Below are positions 25,694 to 33,947 of a DNA stretch of 64,000 nt, piece by piece. Positions within the stretch are counted from its first letter, which is position 1, and every line of letters starts with the position of its first letter. Source of the DNA: Vibrio natriegens NBRC 15636 = ATCC 14048 = DSM 759 (GTDB taxonomy: Bacteria; Pseudomonadota; Gammaproteobacteria; Enterobacterales; Vibrionaceae). The notes under the pieces were generated by a model. The model had not been told where the DNA came from. It was given only the letters and a program-made list of their open reading frames with translations, and did not search any database. The stretch is from the NCBI RefSeq assembly GCF_035621455.1, contig NZ_CP141823.1, positions 868,001 through 932,000 on the forward strand, read 5' to 3'. The position numbers were made by a program, and so were the translations under genes.

Positions 25694-25702
25694 TTATCCA
25701 CA
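25694..25702 (+). promoter_or_regulatory. DnaA box of the chromosome 2 origin
   Basis: TTATCCACA, a perfect consensus DnaA box. It is 22 bp after the last iteron core and therefore in the same helical phase. Confidence 0.9.
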
Positions 25703-25773
25703 GAAATGCGGGTTTGCTTGATCAACAAAGGTGTAAACACCATGGATTTTATCGCCTCCTTGGTTCCGGATCG

Positions 25774-25785
25774 ATGATCAAGAGT
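25774..25785 (+). repeat. Isolated seventh iteron
   Basis: ATGATCAAGAGT, beyond the DnaA box and outside the 22-23 bp array. Confidence 0.6.
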
Positions 25786-25895
25786 AGCGTTAATGCCAAG
25801 TTAAAGTCTCATTTCGGCGGTAATTTATTCATGTGCTGAAAATATCATCAGATATCAGTACTAAGCGTGTAAATCCTATATCTGTTCTAAATTTA

Positions 25896-25912
25896 GGAAG
25901 CATGATCATGAT
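25896..25912 (+). promoter_or_regulatory. Extended RctB-like site in the regulatory arm
   Basis: GGAAGCATGATCATGAT, with two overlapping ATGATCA-type cores. Confidence 0.6.
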
Positions 25913-26049
25913 AGCCGTACTTATCAAATACCATGTTTTTATTTCATCGTTCCGAGGTTTGTTTACGCTTGATTCTCTGAATGCCCCAGTATATCTGCAT
26001 TCGTCCGTAAAATGGCGAGTAAAAAGCATGCTTCCGAGAAACCTATTCA

Positions 26050-26064
26050 CTTGATCATTTTTCC
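26050..26064 (-). promoter_or_regulatory. RctB-like site, reverse orientation
   Basis: Minus strand reads GGAAAAATGATCAAG. Confidence 0.5.
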
Positions 26065-26119
26065 GATGGTTTGATCGCATAGAATAACGTCCATCTACTC
26101 ATGCACTCCCCTACTTTTG

Positions 26120-26136
26120 CCATGATCATGCTTTCG
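26120..26136 (-). promoter_or_regulatory. RctB-like site, reverse orientation, next to the 39-mer
   Basis: Minus strand reads CGAAAGCATGATCATGG. It lies 16 bp from the 39-mer. Confidence 0.6.
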
Positions 26137-26152
26137 TAAGTAGGATATAACA

Positions 26153-26191
26153 CGGAAAGATGATCAAGTAACTCTCTTGATCATCTTTCCG
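26153..26191. repeat. 39-mer RctB regulatory site
   Basis: A 39-bp inverted repeat with arms CGGAAAGATGATCAAG and CTTGATCATCTTTCCG around a 7-base spacer. Length and arm content match the 39-mers through which RctB negatively controls V. cholerae chromosome 2 initiation. Confidence 0.85.
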
Positions 26192-26225
26192 GTCCATCTA
26201 TTAAAAAAACGGCCTCAAATGCTTT

Positions 26226-26244
26226 GGAAGCATGATCAAGAGGG
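26226..26244 (+). promoter_or_regulatory. Extended RctB-like site toward parA
   Basis: GGAAGCATGATCAAGAGGG, the last such site before the parA promoter. Confidence 0.6.
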
Positions 26245-26353
26245 TATCCGTGAATGAATCTTGTCCCCGTTTCTGCATTTTTTGTTGTAAACATGTTGAT
26301 TTTACATAATCCGTAATTTAGCCGGTCAATATAATCGTTCCGTATAATTTTTA

Positions 26354-26368
26354 ATTTACAATGTAAAT
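26354..26368. other. parS2 centromere site 3, parA upstream region
   Basis: Contains TTTACAATGTAAA, an exact consensus match with A at the free position. It lies about 220 bp before parA, where ParB2 binding could also influence parAB expression. Confidence 0.87.
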
Positions 26369-26586
26369 GTGTGACGCTGTAACACTTTTAATTTATAGAG
26401 TTAGCAAAGCGTTTGTGCGAACTTGTTTGATTATATTTTGATATATTTTTTACCATAATTCATAAAAGAGTCGATTTTATTGTTTTTATATGTGATTGTT
26501 ATTCAAAATGTTTGTGCACCTTTTTGTTGTTATTGGTGTTCACTGCTGTACAATTGCAATCAGATATCCTTTCAACGGAAATTGGC

Positions 26587-27804
26587 ATGAAAAGAGAAAA
26601 AACGATTGAAAATCTTCATGAGTTAGCAGAACTCACACAACAAGTTCAAGCTGACCGTATTGAGATTGTTTTGGAAGAGCGAAGTGACAACTACTTCCCT
26701 CCAATGTCTAAGGCAATGATGGAAACCCGATCGGGTTTGACTCGTCGAAAACTCGATGACGCGATTGGTAAAATGGAAGCCGCTGGCCATCAATTTACAA
26801 AGAATAACGCCAATCATTATTCCATTACGTTAGAAGAAGCACATATGCTGATGGATGCGGCTGAGGTGCCTAAATTCCACGAGCGTAAAAAAAACAATGG
26901 CAATAAGCCGTGGATTATCAACGTACAAAACCAAAAGGGTGGTACGGGTAAATCGATGTCGGCGGTGCATTTAGCGGCTTGTTTAGCGCTTAACTTAGAT
27001 AAACGCTACCGTATTTGTTTGATTGACTTAGATCCACAAGGCTCATTACGTCTATTCCTAAACCCACAAATCAGTGTCGCTGAACACGATAATATCTATT
27101 CTGCCGTTGATATTATGTTAGGTAACGTACCAGACGGTGTTGAGATTGATAGTGAGTTTTTGCATAAGAATGTATTGCTACCTACGCAATATCCAAACTT
27201 GAAGTCAATCTCTGCTTTCCCAGAAGACGCGATGTTTAATGCCGAAGCGTGGCAAACCTTATCTGAAGACCCATCTTTAGATATCGTGCGTTTGTTAAAA
27301 GAGCAGCTTATCGACATTATTGCAGATGATTTCGATATCATCATGATTGATACCGGCCCGCACGTGGATCCGCTAGTTTGGAATGCAATGTATGCTTCTA
27401 ACGCATTGCTGATTCCATGTGCTGCCAAACGTCTTGACTGGGCTTCAACGGTAAACTTTTTCCAACACTTACCGACAGTGTATGAAATGTTCCCAGAAGA
27501 TTGGAATGGCCTTGAGTTTGTGCGCTTAATGCCAACCATGTTTGAGGACGACAATAAGAAGCAAGTTTCTGTTTTAACTGAAATGAACTATCTTCTAGGT
27601 GACCAAGTTATGATGGCTACCATTCCGCGTAGTCGAGCGTTTGAAACCTGTGCTGACACCTACAGTACGGTATTTGATCTCACTGTGAGTGATTTTGAAG
27701 GTGGTAAGAAAACGCTCGCAACCGCTCAAGACGCCGTTCATAAGAGCGCACTTGAACTAGAGCGTGTATTGCACTCTAATTGGCCGTCATTGAATCAGGG
27801 GTAA
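26587..27804 (+). CDS. parA: Chromosome 2 partition ATPase ParA2
   Basis: The ATG giving MKREKTIENLHELAELTQQV produces 405 residues, the length of V. cholerae ParA2; the longer ORF adds a hydrophobic stretch without family support. The N-terminal domain (1-110) binds DNA (LTRRKLDDAIGKMEAAGH). The deviant Walker A QKGGTGKSMSAVHLAA lies near residue 120, and IDLDPQGSLRLFL and IIMIDTGPHVDP follow. It belongs to the P1/P7-type ParA class and moves the chromosome 2 origin. parB follows after 7 bp. Confidence 0.96.
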   Translation: MKREKTIENLHELAELTQQVQADRIEIVLEERSDNYFPPMSKAMMETRSGLTRRKLDDAIGKMEAAGHQFTKNNANHYSITLEEAHMLMDAAEVPKFHERKKNNGNKPWIINVQNQKGGTGKSMSAVHLAACLALNLDKRYRICLIDLDPQGSLRLFLNPQISVAEHDNIYSAVDIMLGNVPDGVEIDSEFLHKNVLLPTQYPNLKSISAFPEDAMFNAEAWQTLSEDPSLDIVRLLKEQLIDIIADDFDIIMIDTGPHVDPLVWNAMYASNALLIPCAAKRLDWASTVNFFQHLPTVYEMFPEDWNGLEFVRLMPTMFEDDNKKQVSVLTEMNYLLGDQVMMATIPRSRAFETCADTYSTVFDLTVSDFEGGKKTLATAQDAVHKSALELERVLHSNWPSLNQG

Positions 27805-27811
27805 TAAGTAA

Positions 27812-28786
27812 ATGGCTTTGAAAACGTCTGAATTAAACGCAAAATTATTTGGCAAAACTAATAAACGCCGCGTGGCTACGCCTCAAGAAGCGCAAACCGC
27901 TGCAAAAGAAAAAACGCAAACCATTGAGTTAGCGGTCGCTGGTGAGAATACCGTTCAATTCGAGTTGGTTCGTATTCCTGCTGACAAGGTTGAGTCTGAA
28001 ACGACAGTCTTTGTTGATAACGCACGCGAACAATCTTTCTTGAATGAGCATGCTTTATCCGATGTATTGGTTACGTTAAAAGAGCGTGGTCAGCAGTATC
28101 CGGCCGTCGGCCGTCGCACTGAAGATGGCAAGATTGAGGTATTAGACGGTAGTCGTCGTCGTAAATCTTGTATTCTGGCTGAGCAAGATTTTCTGGTTTA
28201 TGTTGGCGACAACATTAACTCTAATCATGCTAAGTTCCTGTCTGATGTGGCAAACGCTCACAAGCCTCTCTCTCTTTATGAAAAAGGCAAGGAGATGCAA
28301 GCCAAGTTAGACAGCGGTGAAGCAGAAGACCAGAAAGCGCTGGCGAAAATGTTCCAATGCAGTGAGGCATTGGTAAGTGGAGCGTTAAAAGCGGCTTCTT
28401 TACCACTAGAGTTGCTTCAAGCGTATCCAAATGTTGGCGACCTTGGTCGCCCAACCATTGTTAAATTGCACAAGCAGTTTACGAATCTAAGCCCTGAACA
28501 TCAGCAAGGGTTGTTAGATAAATGCCGTACAACAGACGGATACTTGTGGCAGCGTAGCACAGCGCAAGGTGTTGCTCGTCTAACAAAAGAAGTCACAGAA
28601 AGCCTAGAAAGTTGGATTACTGAATTATCACCAGCCAAACCATCGCCAAAGGTAGACAAAGTCGATTTGATAAAAGGTCGCGCGAGTTACAGCCGCAAAG
28701 GCAGTAATCTGGCACTGAACCTTAAAAAAGTAGATGATAGTTTGATGGAAGAAATTCTTGCTTTTGTTCACAGCAAATTGCAATAA
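27812..28786 (+). CDS. parB: Chromosome 2 centromere-binding protein ParB2
   Basis: A 324-residue ParB. The N-terminal linker is followed by the ParB/Sulfiredoxin CTPase domain (about 60-190: ALSDVLVTLKERGQQYPAVG; EVLDGSRRRKSCILA), a helix-turn-helix region (KALAKMFQCSEALVSGALKA) and a C-terminal dimerisation domain. It binds the TTTACA-N-TGTAAA sites found seven times in this window and pairs with ParA2 upstream. A stem-loop terminator ends the operon. Confidence 0.96.
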   Translation: MALKTSELNAKLFGKTNKRRVATPQEAQTAAKEKTQTIELAVAGENTVQFELVRIPADKVESETTVFVDNAREQSFLNEHALSDVLVTLKERGQQYPAVGRRTEDGKIEVLDGSRRRKSCILAEQDFLVYVGDNINSNHAKFLSDVANAHKPLSLYEKGKEMQAKLDSGEAEDQKALAKMFQCSEALVSGALKAASLPLELLQAYPNVGDLGRPTIVKLHKQFTNLSPEHQQGLLDKCRTTDGYLWQRSTAQGVARLTKEVTESLESWITELSPAKPSPKVDKVDLIKGRASYSRKGSNLALNLKKVDDSLMEEILAFVHSKLQ

Positions 28787-28802
28787 CGTTAATCAAAACT
28801 TC

Positions 28803-28826
28803 AACCGCCTTCGGGCGGTTTTTTTA
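28803..28826 (+). terminator. parAB terminator
   Basis: AACCGCC-TTCG-GGCGGTT followed by seven T, a textbook tetraloop terminator. Confidence 0.95.
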
Positions 28827-28906
28827 TGCCAGTTGTTTTTGCTTGCCGATCAGTAGCCTGTTTAAGTTGTGGTAATATGGCGTTGATTAAACCTTGGGTA
28901 TACAGC

Positions 28907-30928
28907 ATGCACACACAAACTGAGTTTCTCGCTTTACTTCAACAAAAGGCATTTCAGTCTTTCCAACGCGTAGGCGTGGCTATCCAGGGTGATGGCGACT
29001 GGCAAAACGAACTTATCACTTCGTTCTATAAAGCTCATCAAGAATTACGTTGGTTTTGTGTCGGTGAATGGTCGTTAGGCGACGCCTTTTCAGTATCTAG
29101 CAAACAAGGGCATATGTTGCTAGGAAGAGAATGTGATGTGCTCGTTTATGATGCGCGTAAAAACTTTGATGCGAACAGCTTCTCTGCAGCGTTGGGCTCA
29201 CTAGTTGGTGGCGGAATTCTGATTGTGGCTACCGATAATGTTGAGCCATCAAACTGCGCTCAACAGTGGATGGCGTCTCAGTGGCAGAAGTTATTTGTCT
29301 TAGAGCAACATCAACCTGTGCCTGAGTTACCAAGTTTTGAACCCTCCAGTAAAGCCCAAAGATATACGCAACAAGAGCAGGCAGTTGCTGCTATTGAAAA
29401 AGTGGTAACAGGCCATCGAAAACGCCCTTTAGTGTTAACCGCAGACCGTGGCCGTGGGAAAAGCAGTGCCCTTGGGATCGCGTGTGCGAACTTATTACAA
29501 ACTAAGCCGTTGCGAGTGTTAGTGACAGCACCATCTATTAAAGCGGTAGAACCGGTTTTCTTACACGCAGAACGAATATTGCCAAGCGGCCAGCGTATCA
29601 GAAAAGACAGATTTGAAGCCGGGCAGGGGAGCATACAATTTATCGCGCCGGACGAGTTACTCGTGTCGCTACCCGAATGTGACTTACTACTTGTCGACGA
29701 AGCCGCTGCAATTCCAGTTCCTATGCTGCAGCAGATGACGGCTCATTTCCATCGCCTTGTATTTTCTAGCACCATTCACGGTTACGAGGGTTGTGGACGC
29801 GGGTTTACGCTTAAGTTTGTTGACTGGCTGAGAAAGAAAAGAGCCGGAATGAAAACCTGTCATCTTAAGCAACCAATCCGCTGGAGCGAAGGTGATATTC
29901 TTGAGTCCTGGCTATATCAAGCATTTGTATTGGATGCAGAACTGATGGCCCCTCCATCCGTGGTTGCGCAAGAATTCCTACTTAAAAAAATTGCAAAGCA
30001 TGAATTGGTTTCCAATCCTAGATTATTACCTGACTGTTTTGCTCTTTTGGTGAATGCGCACTATCAAACTTCTCCGAATGATTTGCTGCACTTACTTCAA
30101 GATGAATGTAGTTCTATTTATGTAGCAACGAGTGAAAAGAAAATAGTCGGCGTTATCATGACGGTTGAAGAGGGCAGTTTAGATGAGACGATTATTTCTG
30201 ATATTCAACTCGGGAGGCGTCGTCCACCAGGTCATCTAGCCCCTGTTACTATTATCAATCAACTCGGCATGCCTGATGTGGGTCGGCTATCAACGCTCCG
30301 TATTATGCGTATCGCGGTGCATCCTGAGTTACAAAACAGAGGGCTCGGGAAGCGGATGCTTACTCAACTTGAGCAGTCTCTACCTTCTCATGTCAATTAT
30401 CTTTCCACCAGCTTTGGTTTGACAGATGAACTGTTGCGCTTTTGGAATAGTGTCGGTTATCAACCGATTCGACTTGGAACAATGCGCGATGCCGCAAGTG
30501 GTTGTTACTCTTTATTGATGGTCAGACAGTTGGCCAATAAACCGCAGAAATGGATTGATGAATCTGAGCTACTTTTATGTGAGTTTATGTCGATGAACGC
30601 CAATCTGGTTTACTCGAAGTTAGAGCCTAGCTTATATCGAAGTTTACTCAGTGCGCCAAGAATGGAGATCGTACTCCATCCTTGCCAACTTACGCTTATT
30701 CGCAATTACGCTCTAGGTGGTGGTAGTTACGAATCTGTGTTTGTGTGGTTAAAACAGTGGCTATTGAAAAATGGCTTAGTATCAGTTTCCGATTTAATGA
30801 TCTGCAAGTTATTCCTTAACCATGATTGGGAGAGCTGTGCGAAACAGTTCAATCTAACTGGACGTAAGCAAGTTGAACAAGAAATTCGGCGTGAAGTGCA
30901 GTTGCTTCTGAAACAATTTACACTGTAA
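28907..30928 (+). CDS. tmcA: tRNA(Met) cytidine acetyltransferase TmcA
   Basis: From the ATG giving MHTQTEFLALLQQKAFQSF the protein has 673 residues, close to E. coli TmcA (671). Upstream in-frame starts exist but would begin inside the parB terminator. The order is an N-terminal domain, an RNA-helicase-like ATPase with Walker A TADRGRGKSSALG and Walker B LLLVDEAAAIP, a GNAT domain (MRIAVHPELQNRGLGKRM), and a tRNA-binding tail. It makes N4-acetylcytidine at the wobble base of elongator tRNA-Met using acetyl-CoA and ATP. Its stop codon lies inside a centromere motif. Confidence 0.95.
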   Translation: MHTQTEFLALLQQKAFQSFQRVGVAIQGDGDWQNELITSFYKAHQELRWFCVGEWSLGDAFSVSSKQGHMLLGRECDVLVYDARKNFDANSFSAALGSLVGGGILIVATDNVEPSNCAQQWMASQWQKLFVLEQHQPVPELPSFEPSSKAQRYTQQEQAVAAIEKVVTGHRKRPLVLTADRGRGKSSALGIACANLLQTKPLRVLVTAPSIKAVEPVFLHAERILPSGQRIRKDRFEAGQGSIQFIAPDELLVSLPECDLLLVDEAAAIPVPMLQQMTAHFHRLVFSSTIHGYEGCGRGFTLKFVDWLRKKRAGMKTCHLKQPIRWSEGDILESWLYQAFVLDAELMAPPSVVAQEFLLKKIAKHELVSNPRLLPDCFALLVNAHYQTSPNDLLHLLQDECSSIYVATSEKKIVGVIMTVEEGSLDETIISDIQLGRRRPPGHLAPVTIINQLGMPDVGRLSTLRIMRIAVHPELQNRGLGKRMLTQLEQSLPSHVNYLSTSFGLTDELLRFWNSVGYQPIRLGTMRDAASGCYSLLMVRQLANKPQKWIDESELLLCEFMSMNANLVYSKLEPSLYRSLLSAPRMEIVLHPCQLTLIRNYALGGGSYESVFVWLKQWLLKNGLVSVSDLMICKLFLNHDWESCAKQFNLTGRKQVEQEIRREVQLLLKQFTL

Positions 30929-30930
30929 AG
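30916..30930. other. parS2 centromere site 4, overlapping the tmcA stop codon
   Basis: TTTACACTGTAAA at 30917-30929. The TAA inside it is the tmcA stop, so the last codons of the gene (FTL) are part of the site. Confidence 0.88.
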
Positions 30931-30944
30931 CAGACCTTAATTAG

Positions 30945-30959
30945 ATTTACACTGTAAAT
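30945..30959. other. parS2 centromere site 5
   Basis: TTTACACTGTAAA, 29 bp after the previous copy. Confidence 0.88.
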
Positions 30960-30971
30960 TAAAATAACGAA

Positions 30972-31008
30972 GAAGAGGGGTTTACACTGTAAATCGCCTC
31001 TTTTTTTA
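30972..31008 (+). terminator. Terminator whose stem includes a parS2 site
   Basis: Outer stem AGAGG / CCTCT, inner stem TTTAC / GTAAA of the centromere palindrome, then seven T. The two stems are separated by two- and three-base mismatched segments. Confidence 0.6.
30980..30994. other. parS2 centromere site 6
   Basis: TTTACACTGTAAA, 35 bp after the previous copy. It forms the inner stem of the terminator described next. Confidence 0.88.
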
Positions 31009-31183
31009 TTTGTCCTATTTGAGCTGGTTTAGATTATATTCACGATACTATTCACTGACTTGGCGGAATTGACATTTATCTCACTATTAGTGATATAAGC
31101 TTGATTATTAAGACTGCACAGTTTGTCGAGAAAATATTTTTAGTTAGACTGATGGTGTTGATGTTCAGCAAAGTGGTATCGCT

Positions 31184-32860
31184 ATGTGGAAGCTGTGTCT
31201 TGAGTGGTCTGAGGACAGAACAAGGATAATCGCTCGTCTGTCACCAGATGTGGATTTGGAAAGTGAGTTCGATAGAAAAGAGTTACTTGCGCAACTTACG
31301 TTAATGAATGCCGATTCGTTATTTGTTGAAGATGACGCGGTCAGCCGATTTATTGAATGCGTGAGAGTTCGAGACGCACTAGCTTATAAAGGCGTAGTGG
31401 TCGCTCAGAAGAAAGACGCTGAGATTTCTGTGGAGTTGTCCAATAACGATATGCTTGCAAGTATTACCGTAACCGGCGCTTATGGCGGACGCGGATTACG
31501 TGGAGCAGAAATTGTCAGGGCACTAGCACAAGCAAAGGTTACCAAGGGAATCAACAAACTCGCCTTAAAGAAAGTAATGCTGGTCAGTAGTCAACTTAAG
31601 TCTGGAGCAACGTTCACCCAACCTGTTGCTGTTGGTAAACAGCCAATCAAAGGTAGAGACTCTATTTTTACGCCTCTGGTAAAAGACATCACAAAACGTA
31701 TTCTCAAGCCAAAACAGGGACAATCGAGTAGCGACAAAATAGACTTGAGAAATCTTGGCGAAACAATCTCTGTCAATGTTGGTGATGAAGTCATGCGCCG
31801 CACTCCTGCTACTAAAGGGATCCCCGGCTTCACTGTCCAAGGCCGACTTATACCTGCGCATGTGGGCAAAGATACCGCTCTCAAACCGGGCAAAGGTAGT
31901 GAAGTTTGTCCAAGTGATCCAAATCTTCTCATTGCTTCAATTTCAGGTACGCCACTAATAAAGAACAATACGATTGAAGTCGACAACGCACTGTGCCTCA
32001 ACAATGTTGGCGTTAATACTGGCCACGTTAAATTTAAAGGAAACGTGATTATTGGTGGCAACATTGAATCTGGCATGATTGTTCAGGCGACAGGCTCGAT
32101 TACGGTAGGTGGATTTATTGAGTCCGCTGATGTTCAAGCGCGTGATGACATTCTGGTCGGTAAAGGAATTATTGGTCATACCGTTAGTGATGGCCAACCT
32201 AGAAGTTGTCGTGTGAAAACCAAAGGTTCTATTCGGGCTAGTTACGCGCAGTATAGCGAACTATCTGCAGGTAAAGACATTGAGCTCGCAGTCCATAGCA
32301 TGAATAACGAAATCACTTGCGGTAAGACCCTGACAGTTCTGGATGCGATTGGAAAAAATGGCACACTGAGTGGTGGCCACGCTAAAGTCGCCAAAAATGT
32401 GTTGTGTTTGCAACTGGGCGTAGAAGGAGATACAGCAACCAGGGTCGAAGCGTTCTCAGGCTATTCATTGTATAAGGAGCATATTGGCAACTTAAAGGAA
32501 CAGTATAAAAACGCACAAGCTGAAACGATGGATATTATCCGCAAAGAGTTAGAATTCAAAAAGCGTCCCAAAGCAGAACGTAATCAAGAAGAAGGTGTGG
32601 AAATAGAAACGTTAAAATCCCAAAATAATCGCCTAGTGGAAGAGTTAAAGCTGAAACTTGATCAGACCGAAATCGCCTTTGAACTTGCGCTAAAAGAAAA
32701 TACGGTGGTAGCGAAAGAACACGTTTTTTCTCGGGTAACCGTTCAGTTTAGTAACGAGCAAGTAACAACTAAACGCACCCACGGCGGTTGCACATTCCGA
32801 TTTAATCAATACGAAATCAATGTGTCGGCAAATCTCGAGCAAGAATCCATCATCGCGTAG
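31184..32860 (+). CDS. FapA family / DUF342 protein
   Basis: A 558-residue DUF342 protein. The N-terminal region carries the conserved block AYGGRGLRGAEIVRALAQA. The central part is a repetitive beta-helix of polymer-forming type (GNVIIGGNIESGMIVQATGS; GGFIESADVQARDDILVGKG). The C-terminus contains a coiled coil (IETLKSQNNRLVEELKLK). In Vibrio vulnificus a FapA protein of this family affects polar flagellation and binds EIIA-Glc; whether this paralogue does so cannot be told. The start has only a weak ribosome site. It stands alone between centromere sites. Confidence 0.85.
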   Translation: MWKLCLEWSEDRTRIIARLSPDVDLESEFDRKELLAQLTLMNADSLFVEDDAVSRFIECVRVRDALAYKGVVVAQKKDAEISVELSNNDMLASITVTGAYGGRGLRGAEIVRALAQAKVTKGINKLALKKVMLVSSQLKSGATFTQPVAVGKQPIKGRDSIFTPLVKDITKRILKPKQGQSSSDKIDLRNLGETISVNVGDEVMRRTPATKGIPGFTVQGRLIPAHVGKDTALKPGKGSEVCPSDPNLLIASISGTPLIKNNTIEVDNALCLNNVGVNTGHVKFKGNVIIGGNIESGMIVQATGSITVGGFIESADVQARDDILVGKGIIGHTVSDGQPRSCRVKTKGSIRASYAQYSELSAGKDIELAVHSMNNEITCGKTLTVLDAIGKNGTLSGGHAKVAKNVLCLQLGVEGDTATRVEAFSGYSLYKEHIGNLKEQYKNAQAETMDIIRKELEFKKRPKAERNQEEGVEIETLKSQNNRLVEELKLKLDQTEIAFELALKENTVVAKEHVFSRVTVQFSNEQVTTKRTHGGCTFRFNQYEINVSANLEQESIIA

Positions 32861-33027
32861 ACGGCCAATTTTTGTTTCTAAATCCTTTAGCGTATAGGAA
32901 TCACAATCAGGCTTTATCGACGCTTGTACTAAACTGAGTCTTCAATCGTTGGGTAGGGTGATTCTCTATCTACAAAAATAGGCCTCTTCAAATACGATAC
33001 TTGTTTGACTCGACTTACATAACGGCG

Positions 33028-33042
33028 TTTTACACTGTAAAT
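33028..33042. other. parS2 centromere site 7
   Basis: TTTACACTGTAAA between fapA and mpaA, the rightmost copy, 7.4 kb from the iteron array. Confidence 0.87.
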
Positions 33043-33103
33043 CGCATACCTATGTCTTTCTTTTTCAAAGCATATATGAAATGCTTTTTTCTATCGTAAA
33101 ACC

Positions 33104-33817
33104 TTAATTAACAGGCTCATACTGAAGCAGTGCAATAATCGCGGGTAGGTACTGCTCTATCGTTAAATCAGAGGACACGGCTGGTAATTCCAGAGTGACA
33201 CACGGCAGTTCTCGTTCACTACACCAAGTGCTAAATGACCCGGGAGTTTCGTAATCCACGTCTTCGACCAATGGTAGATCGAATTGGCTACCGAGCCATT
33301 TTGCTAAGGCAGAAAATTTTGGGTCATCCACAAAGGCCAGCGGTTCATGGAATGAGACCACAAACGTTGGTCGTCTTTCTTCGATAAGATTGATCAGCGC
33401 GGCCACCTCTGGCTCAAGTTGATTTGCATTACCCGTTTTTACTTTTACATCGCGTACCGGAGTATGAGAACTCCAACGATACACAGTGCCATGCTCAGTC
33501 CAGTTTTGAGTTGGAAAGGCACGATTAAGATCAACTTGATTGGCGTTTGCTCTGGTACCGAGTTGGTTACCATCCGGGTTCATCGATAACACCACATCAT
33601 GATGTAAGCCGTTTACTGGCAAACTTCTTAGCGCGCATGATAAACCTGTTATAGAAGCTGTCTCATCTCCGTGTGTTCCCGCTAATATCAAACCACGTGA
33701 TGTGCTTTCTACCTGAGCAGGAAAGTAAAGCAAAGGCGCACCTAAAACGGATTTTCCGTAGGTTTTGGGCTTAATTAAAAATGCAGCTCTTTCCGTTCTT
33801 GGAATTAGATTCACCAT
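33104..33817 (-). CDS. mpaA: Murein peptide amidase A
   Basis: A 237-residue zinc carboxypeptidase-like (M14) enzyme. Zinc ligands appear in AGTHGDETAS (His and Glu) and VSFHEPLAFV (His). Substrate-site residues are in NPDGNQLGTRANANQVDLNR, and the catalytic Glu is in CVTLELPAVS. MpaA cleaves the gamma-D-Glu-meso-DAP bond of murein tripeptide in the cytoplasm during cell-wall recycling. The ATG chosen has TTGGAGATT upstream. It is divergent from an MppA-like binding protein gene, which fits a shared murein-peptide pathway. Confidence 0.88.
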   Translation of the reverse strand: MVNLIPRTERAAFLIKPKTYGKSVLGAPLLYFPAQVESTSRGLILAGTHGDETASITGLSCALRSLPVNGLHHDVVLSMNPDGNQLGTRANANQVDLNRAFPTQNWTEHGTVYRWSSHTPVRDVKVKTGNANQLEPEVAALINLIEERRPTFVVSFHEPLAFVDDPKFSALAKWLGSQFDLPLVEDVDYETPGSFSTWCSERELPCVTLELPAVSSDLTIEQYLPAIIALLQYEPVN

Positions 33818-33947
33818 AATCTCCAACCAGATGAAGTAATATTAATTTTAATTACTTAGATAAACCGAACTGTTAAATTTCGTCAATGGTTGTATTGTTA
33901 ATTGTGGTGTTGGCTTCAAAAGACGAGTTAGGAGAACTAAAAACGAT

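Larger units (their letters stand above)
25380..26250. other. Chromosome 2 replication origin (oriCII/ori2) with its regulatory arm
   Basis: The intergenic region between rctB and parA. From rctB outward it holds an AT-rich unwinding stretch, six phased iterons, a DnaA box, an extra iteron, and then a regulatory arm with an exact 39-mer and several extended RctB-like sites. This order matches the V. cholerae ori2 plan (minimal origin next to rctB, inhibitory rctA-type segment toward parA). Two short antiparallel ORFs in the arm (about 25.83-26.08 kb) have no coding support. Confidence 0.93.

Noticed and set aside
25829..26080. Two overlapping short ORFs on opposite strands in the origin arm
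   Set aside because: They coincide with RctB-like sites and AT-rich DNA, lack ribosome sites and have no protein-like composition. The region is better read as regulatory DNA (rctA-type).
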